A stretch of 9,733 nt of DNA from Gammaproteobacteria bacterium (GTDB lineage Bacteria > Pseudomonadota > Gammaproteobacteria > Pseudomonadales > GM7GCV1): positions 1 to 9,733 of the forward strand of contig JAURLY010000205.1 of assembly GCA_030830945.1 (NCBI GenBank). The letters are read 5' to 3'. Of this stretch, positions 7,131-9,733 are shown one piece after another. The notes under the pieces are model-generated. The model did not search any database. It worked only from the letters and a program-made list of their open reading frames with translations, and had not been told where the DNA came from. Numbering within the stretch: the first letter of the stretch is position 1; each line of letters starts with the position of its first letter. Position numbers and translations under genes: made by a program.

Positions 7131-7901
7131 TTACCGCACTATATTGCGCTTGGCGTGGGCAACCGACTCGTACAAAACTTTCACGTGCTCGTTAGTTTCA
7201 GCCAGCTTTTTCAACTCAGCAGTCGCATCAGCCAATGAAAGTTTTTTCTTGTAAAGGGTTTTGAATCCTGTCTGAATTGCCTTGATATCTTCCGAAGCAA
7301 AACCACGACGTTTCAATCCCTCTGCATTGATTACTCGGGGAACAGCTGGTGCACCCTGAACCGTAACGAAAGCGGGCACATCCTGAAAGACAGCAGAATA
7401 ACCTGCCACAAATGCATGAGGACCGATATGACAATACTGATGTACTGCGGAAAAGCCTGAAACAATGACCCAATCGGACAAATGAACGTGCCCTGCCAGT
7501 CCAGAGCTGTTGGACATGATGCAATGATTGCCTACAAAACAGTCGTGGCCAACATGGGCATAGCACATAATCAGATTGTTATCGCCTATGACTGTTTTTC
7601 CAGCATCCTGAACCGTACCCCGGTGTACTGAAGAATATTCCCGGAAGGTGTTGTTATCCCCAATAATTAATTCAGTCGGCTCACCTTTGTATTTAAGGTC
7701 AGGAGTGTCTTCACCGATAGTGCAAAAGTGAAAAAACCGATTATTTTTTCCAATCCTGGTTGGCCCTTTAAAGATATTATTTGGGCCAATAACAGTCCCT
7801 TCGTCAATAGTGACGTCCGGACCAATAATGGTAAAAGGCCCGACACTGACAGTCTCGTGCAGCTGTGCTGATGGATCAATAATTGCCTGCGGATGAATCA
7901 A
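7131..7901 (-). CDS. lpxA: UDP-N-acetylglucosamine acyltransferase
   Basis: LpxA transfers a 3-hydroxyacyl chain from ACP to the 3-OH of UDP-GlcNAc, the first step of lipid A synthesis in the cytoplasm. The 256 residues (E. coli 262, P. aeruginosa 258) form a left-handed beta helix of hexapeptide repeats (about 1-185) followed by a helical C-terminal domain. H119 in AHVGHD aligns with the catalytic H125 of E. coli; H116, H138 and H154 match its conserved H122, H144 and H160. GEDTPDLKYKGEPT (63-76) is Pseudomonas-like. The acyl-length position equivalent to E. coli G173 is G167, whereas E. coli H191 is replaced by P185. The start is a TTG at 7901-7899. The frame is closed upstream by a stop with no ATG between, and GGGAA lies 6 bases before the TTG. 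The gene lies 15 bases after fabZ. Confidence 0.98.
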   Translation of the reverse strand: MIHPQAIIDPSAQLHETVSVGPFTIIGPDVTIDEGTVIGPNNIFKGPTRIGKNNRFFHFCTIGEDTPDLKYKGEPTELIIGDNNTFREYSSVHRGTVQDAGKTVIGDNNLIMCYAHVGHDCFVGNHCIMSNSSGLAGHVHLSDWVIVSGFSAVHQYCHIGPHAFVAGYSAVFQDVPAFVTVQGAPAVPRVINAEGLKRRGFASEDIKAIQTGFKTLYKKKLSLADATAELKKLAETNEHVKVLYESVAHAKRNIVR

Positions 7902-7907
7902 GATTCG

Positions 7908-7912
7908 TTCCC
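7908..7912 (-). promoter_or_regulatory. Ribosome binding site that fixes the TTG start of lpxA
   Basis: GGGAA on the minus strand is followed by 6 bases and then TTG at 7901-7899. The same frame has a TGA at 7919-7917 (this is also the fabZ stop) and no ATG or GTG in between. The resulting N-terminus MIHPQAIIDPSA aligns with the start of other LpxA proteins, which supports TTG as the real start. Confidence 0.78.
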
Positions 7913-7916
7913 TATA

Positions 7917-8354
7917 TCAGGCTTCAACGATTGCGCAGGTTAACATGCCCGATATGGCCAAATCCCCGTCTACTGATGCCTTAACATCGAACTTCCAGAT
8001 ATGACGTTTACGGGTAATCACTTTTGATTCCAGGGTAAGCTTGTCCCCTGGAACTACCTTGCGTTTAAACCTAACATTATCTATACCGGCAAAAAGATAC
8101 AGATAACCATCATCTGGGGTCTGATCCATTGTACGAAAACCCAAAATACCAGAGGCCTGAGCCAGTGCTTCGATAATTACAACACCAGGCAGGATGGGCG
8201 CGTTGGGGAAATGCCCCTGAAATAACTCTTCGTTATAGGTGACGTTTTTATAGGCACGAATAGAATCGTCTAGCACCAATTCCTCGACGCGGTCGACGAG
8301 CAGCATGGGATAACGATGAGGAAGATATTTTTGTATTTCGAGAATATCCATCAT
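7917..8354 (-). CDS. fabZ: 3-hydroxyacyl-ACP dehydratase FabZ
   Basis: FabZ removes water from 3-hydroxyacyl-ACP to give trans-2-enoyl-ACP in each cycle of type II fatty acid synthesis. It competes with LpxA and LpxD for the 3-hydroxyacyl-ACP pool, which explains its place between lpxD and lpxA. The 145-residue protein is a single hot-dog fold. The signature GHFPNAPILPGV holds catalytic H48, and E62 lies in IIEALAQASG on the central helix (P. aeruginosa H49 and E63). The N-terminal LPHRYPMLLVDRV block is also typical. Two ATG codons stand in tandem (8354-8352 and 8351-8349). I use the first because a GGA lies 8 bases upstream of it, but either is possible and the difference is one residue. 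It is 15 bases after lpxD and 15 bases before lpxA. Confidence 0.98.
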   Translation of the reverse strand: MMDILEIQKYLPHRYPMLLVDRVEELVLDDSIRAYKNVTYNEELFQGHFPNAPILPGVVIIEALAQASGILGFRTMDQTPDDGYLYLFAGIDNVRFKRKVVPGDKLTLESKVITRKRHIWKFDVKASVDGDLAISGMLTCAIVEA

Positions 8355-8369
8355 GGGGTGGATCCAGAC

Positions 8370-9407
8370 CTATTTTTTCTTTTCTAGTAATTTTTCAAGT
8401 TCATTTATCCGACGGTACAATTCGTCGAGCTGGTTAAAACGTGCAGCGTTCTTACGCCACGTTTTCGCTTCAGTTGTTCCGGTGCCAGAGGCGTAAATAC
8501 CAGGCTTATTGATCGATTTGGTAATTCTTGATTGACCAAGAGCATGCACATCATCGCCGATCTCAAGATGTCCTGCTATACCTACCTGTCCGCCAAAAGA
8601 ACATCGCTGACCGATTTTAGTACTTCCAGCCATTCCAACCTGCCCGGCGATCGCAGTATGGCTGCCAATTTCACAGTTATGGGCTACATGTACCAGGTTA
8701 TCTATCTTGGCACCTGAATGAATCCTGGTATCGCCAAGGGCACCGCGATCAATACTGGTATTAGAACCAATTTCGACATCATCGCCAACAATTACCGAAC
8801 CTAATTGATGAATTTTCACGTACCCGTTTTTTGTCGGGGCGAATCCAAAGCCATCAGAACCGATAACGGCGCCGGAGTGAATAACACAATCTTTGCCTAT
8901 CACCACATCGTGATAAATACTTACGTTGGGATAAAGCATGGTTCCAGAACCAATACGCGCTCTCGCGCCAATAACTGAACACGCCGATATCACTGCATTA
9001 TCAGCTATGACCACATTATCCTGAACAACTGCATTGGCGCCGATATAAACACCCTCACCTATTTGGGCAGTCTCAGCCACAAAAGAACTTGGGTGAACTT
9101 CTGCAACCGGCCGGGGCTCGGCAAACTTGGCCGAAAGTTGCGCATAGGCAAGGTATGGATTCTTTACCACCAATAAAGGTATTTGAAATGAATCCACCAA
9201 ATCCGCAGAAACAATCAAAGCCGCAGCCTTGGAGTTTTGTGCGGCACTTATATATTTGGTAGATGAGACAAACGATATTTGATCAAACATCGCTGATTCT
9301 GGATCAGCAATGCCGGAAATAGGAATATCATCCAAACCTGGAACACTGGAAGCAGAGACTAGCTCTGCTTCCAGGTATTCGGCGATTTCTATGAGCCGAT
9401 AGCTCAT
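8370..9407 (-). CDS. lpxD: UDP-3-O-(3-hydroxyacyl)glucosamine N-acyltransferase
   Basis: LpxD adds the second 3-hydroxyacyl chain, at the 2-amino position, in the third step of lipid A synthesis. The 345 residues (E. coli 341) comprise a uridine-binding N-terminal domain (about 1-100), a left-handed beta helix of hexapeptide repeats (about 105-300), and a C-terminal helix (about 315-345). That helix is rich in leucine and charged residues and ends in LEKLLEKKK, as expected for the trimer and ACP-contact region. H243 in VHVAHN aligns with the catalytic H239 of E. coli, and H280 in IAGHLEI with its H276. VIGSDGFGFAPT (181-192) is a family marker. The ATG at 9407-9405 is preceded by TAAGGG, which overlaps the stop of the upstream gene and lies 6 bases before the start. 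It is intact and in its usual place after the skp-like gene. Confidence 0.98.
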   Translation of the reverse strand: MSYRLIEIAEYLEAELVSASSVPGLDDIPISGIADPESAMFDQISFVSSTKYISAAQNSKAAALIVSADLVDSFQIPLLVVKNPYLAYAQLSAKFAEPRPVAEVHPSSFVAETAQIGEGVYIGANAVVQDNVVIADNAVISACSVIGARARIGSGTMLYPNVSIYHDVVIGKDCVIHSGAVIGSDGFGFAPTKNGYVKIHQLGSVIVGDDVEIGSNTSIDRGALGDTRIHSGAKIDNLVHVAHNCEIGSHTAIAGQVGMAGSTKIGQRCSFGGQVGIAGHLEIGDDVHALGQSRITKSINKPGIYASGTGTTEAKTWRKNAARFNQLDELYRRINELEKLLEKKK

Positions 9408-9416
9408 ATAGAACCC

Positions 9417-9733
9417 TTACTGGCTATTTAGTTTAGCCGCCAGCTGAGAGGTAACATTATGCTCTTCAGTGGCATGGTAGACACCACTTTCCTGAAGAAG
9501 AAGCGTAATTTCCATTTCGTCAACCAGTGCTTGCAATGCGGTCAGTGCTCTTTGGTTCATTGCCTGATTTATTTGACGAACAACAGCTTCACGTTCTGAC
9601 TGAATTTTCTGATTGTTTAGCTGCAAATCTGCTGTCAAAAACTGTCGCTGTTTGTTGTATTCCGAAAGCTGCGCCTGTGTCCAGCTATTGCCATTGGCCT
9701 GGGCGTCGTTATCGAGCGCTTGTACATCAGCTA
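9417..9733 (-). CDS. skp: OmpH/Skp-family periplasmic chaperone, C-terminal part (start lies outside the window)
   Basis: The reading frame stays open from the TAA at 9419-9417 to the window edge, giving 104 residues; the start and any signal peptide are not visible. Skp binds unfolded outer-membrane proteins in the periplasm and hands them on to the BAM complex. The visible part is very rich in Q, E, N, A and L, with heptad-like spacing over about the first 65 residues (e.g. QRQFLTADLQLNNQKIQ), as in Skp's coiled-coil arms. It ends in ITLLLQESGVYHATEEHNVT followed by QLAAKLNSQ, which resembles the C-terminal strand and last helix of the family, where a hydrophobic strand precedes a 'D/N-(I/V)-T' helix start. 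Position directly before lpxD is where skp/ompH sits in gammaproteobacteria, usually after bamA. Sequence alone gives only moderate support; gene order supplies much of the confidence. A TTG at 9638 is not a plausible start because the frame continues upstream. Confidence 0.78.
   Translation of the reverse strand, partial: ADVQALDNDAQANGNSWTQAQLSEYNKQRQFLTADLQLNNQKIQSEREAVVRQINQAMNQRALTALQALVDEMEITLLLQESGVYHATEEHNVTSQLAAKLNSQ

Noticed and set aside
7228..7566. 112-codon Cys- and Arg-rich open frame on the minus strand inside lpxA
   Set aside because: It is an out-of-frame shadow of the lpxA hexapeptide-repeat coding sequence. The unusual composition follows from reading the repeat codons in another frame.
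7131..9407. Internal similarity between lpxA and lpxD as a possible duplication or repeat element
   Set aside because: Both encode left-handed beta-helix acyltransferases with hexapeptide repeats. The similarity is at protein-fold level and known for the family, not a recent DNA repeat.
1..9733. Mobile elements, CRISPR arrays, tRNA or rRNA genes, phage or defence genes
   Set aside because: Almost every base is covered by conserved housekeeping genes on one strand. I found no terminal inverted repeats, regularly spaced repeats or RNA gene structure in the short gaps.

Overview
The window looks like chromosomal DNA from a gammaproteobacterium. It carries the conserved outer-membrane and lipid A biosynthesis block joined to DNA replication and tRNA or nucleotide genes. 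Every gene I can support is on the minus strand. In transcription order (right to left) they are an OmpH/Skp-family chaperone gene (partial), lpxD, fabZ, lpxA, lpxB, rnhB, dnaE, tilS and pyrG (partial). The skp-lpxD-fabZ-lpxA-lpxB-rnhB-dnaE order is the classic gammaproteobacterial one. tilS directly before pyrG, and LpxA motifs such as GEDTPDLKYKGE, point to the Pseudomonas/Marinobacter/Cellvibrio side of the class rather than to enteric bacteria. That placement is an inference; no rRNA or other strong marker is present.

Layout: 9733-9417 is the 3' part of the Skp-like gene. 9407-5995 holds the four lipid A and fatty-acid genes. 5998-5429 is rnhB and 5392-1898 is dnaE. 1889-621 is tilS. 620-479 is the only sizeable intergenic gap (142 bp) and carries a plausible sigma70-type promoter for pyrG. 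478-1 encodes the first 159 residues of CTP synthase. Gaps inside the cluster run from a 4-base overlap (lpxB/rnhB) to 36 bases (rnhB-dnaE), so the run from skp through tilS looks like one transcription unit, with pyrG probably also driven from its own promoter.

How the genes work together: LpxA, LpxD and LpxB perform three steps of the Raetz lipid A pathway. FabZ supplies acyl chains and draws on the same 3-hydroxyacyl-ACP pool that LpxA and LpxD use. The Skp-like protein would escort outer-membrane proteins through the periplasm. RNase HII removes ribonucleotides from DNA, DnaE is the replicative polymerase subunit, TilS makes lysidine in tRNA-Ile, and PyrG makes CTP.

This is mostly a housekeeping region. 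I see no mobile element, CRISPR array, phage gene, tRNA or defence system, and no evidence of an undescribed system. Points worth a second look are: accA is missing from its usual place between dnaE and tilS; dnaE and lpxA both start at TTG behind clear Shine-Dalgarno sequences; RNase HII ends in a consensus-like beta-clamp-binding peptide; and LpxA has an unusual combination of acyl-chain ruler residues.
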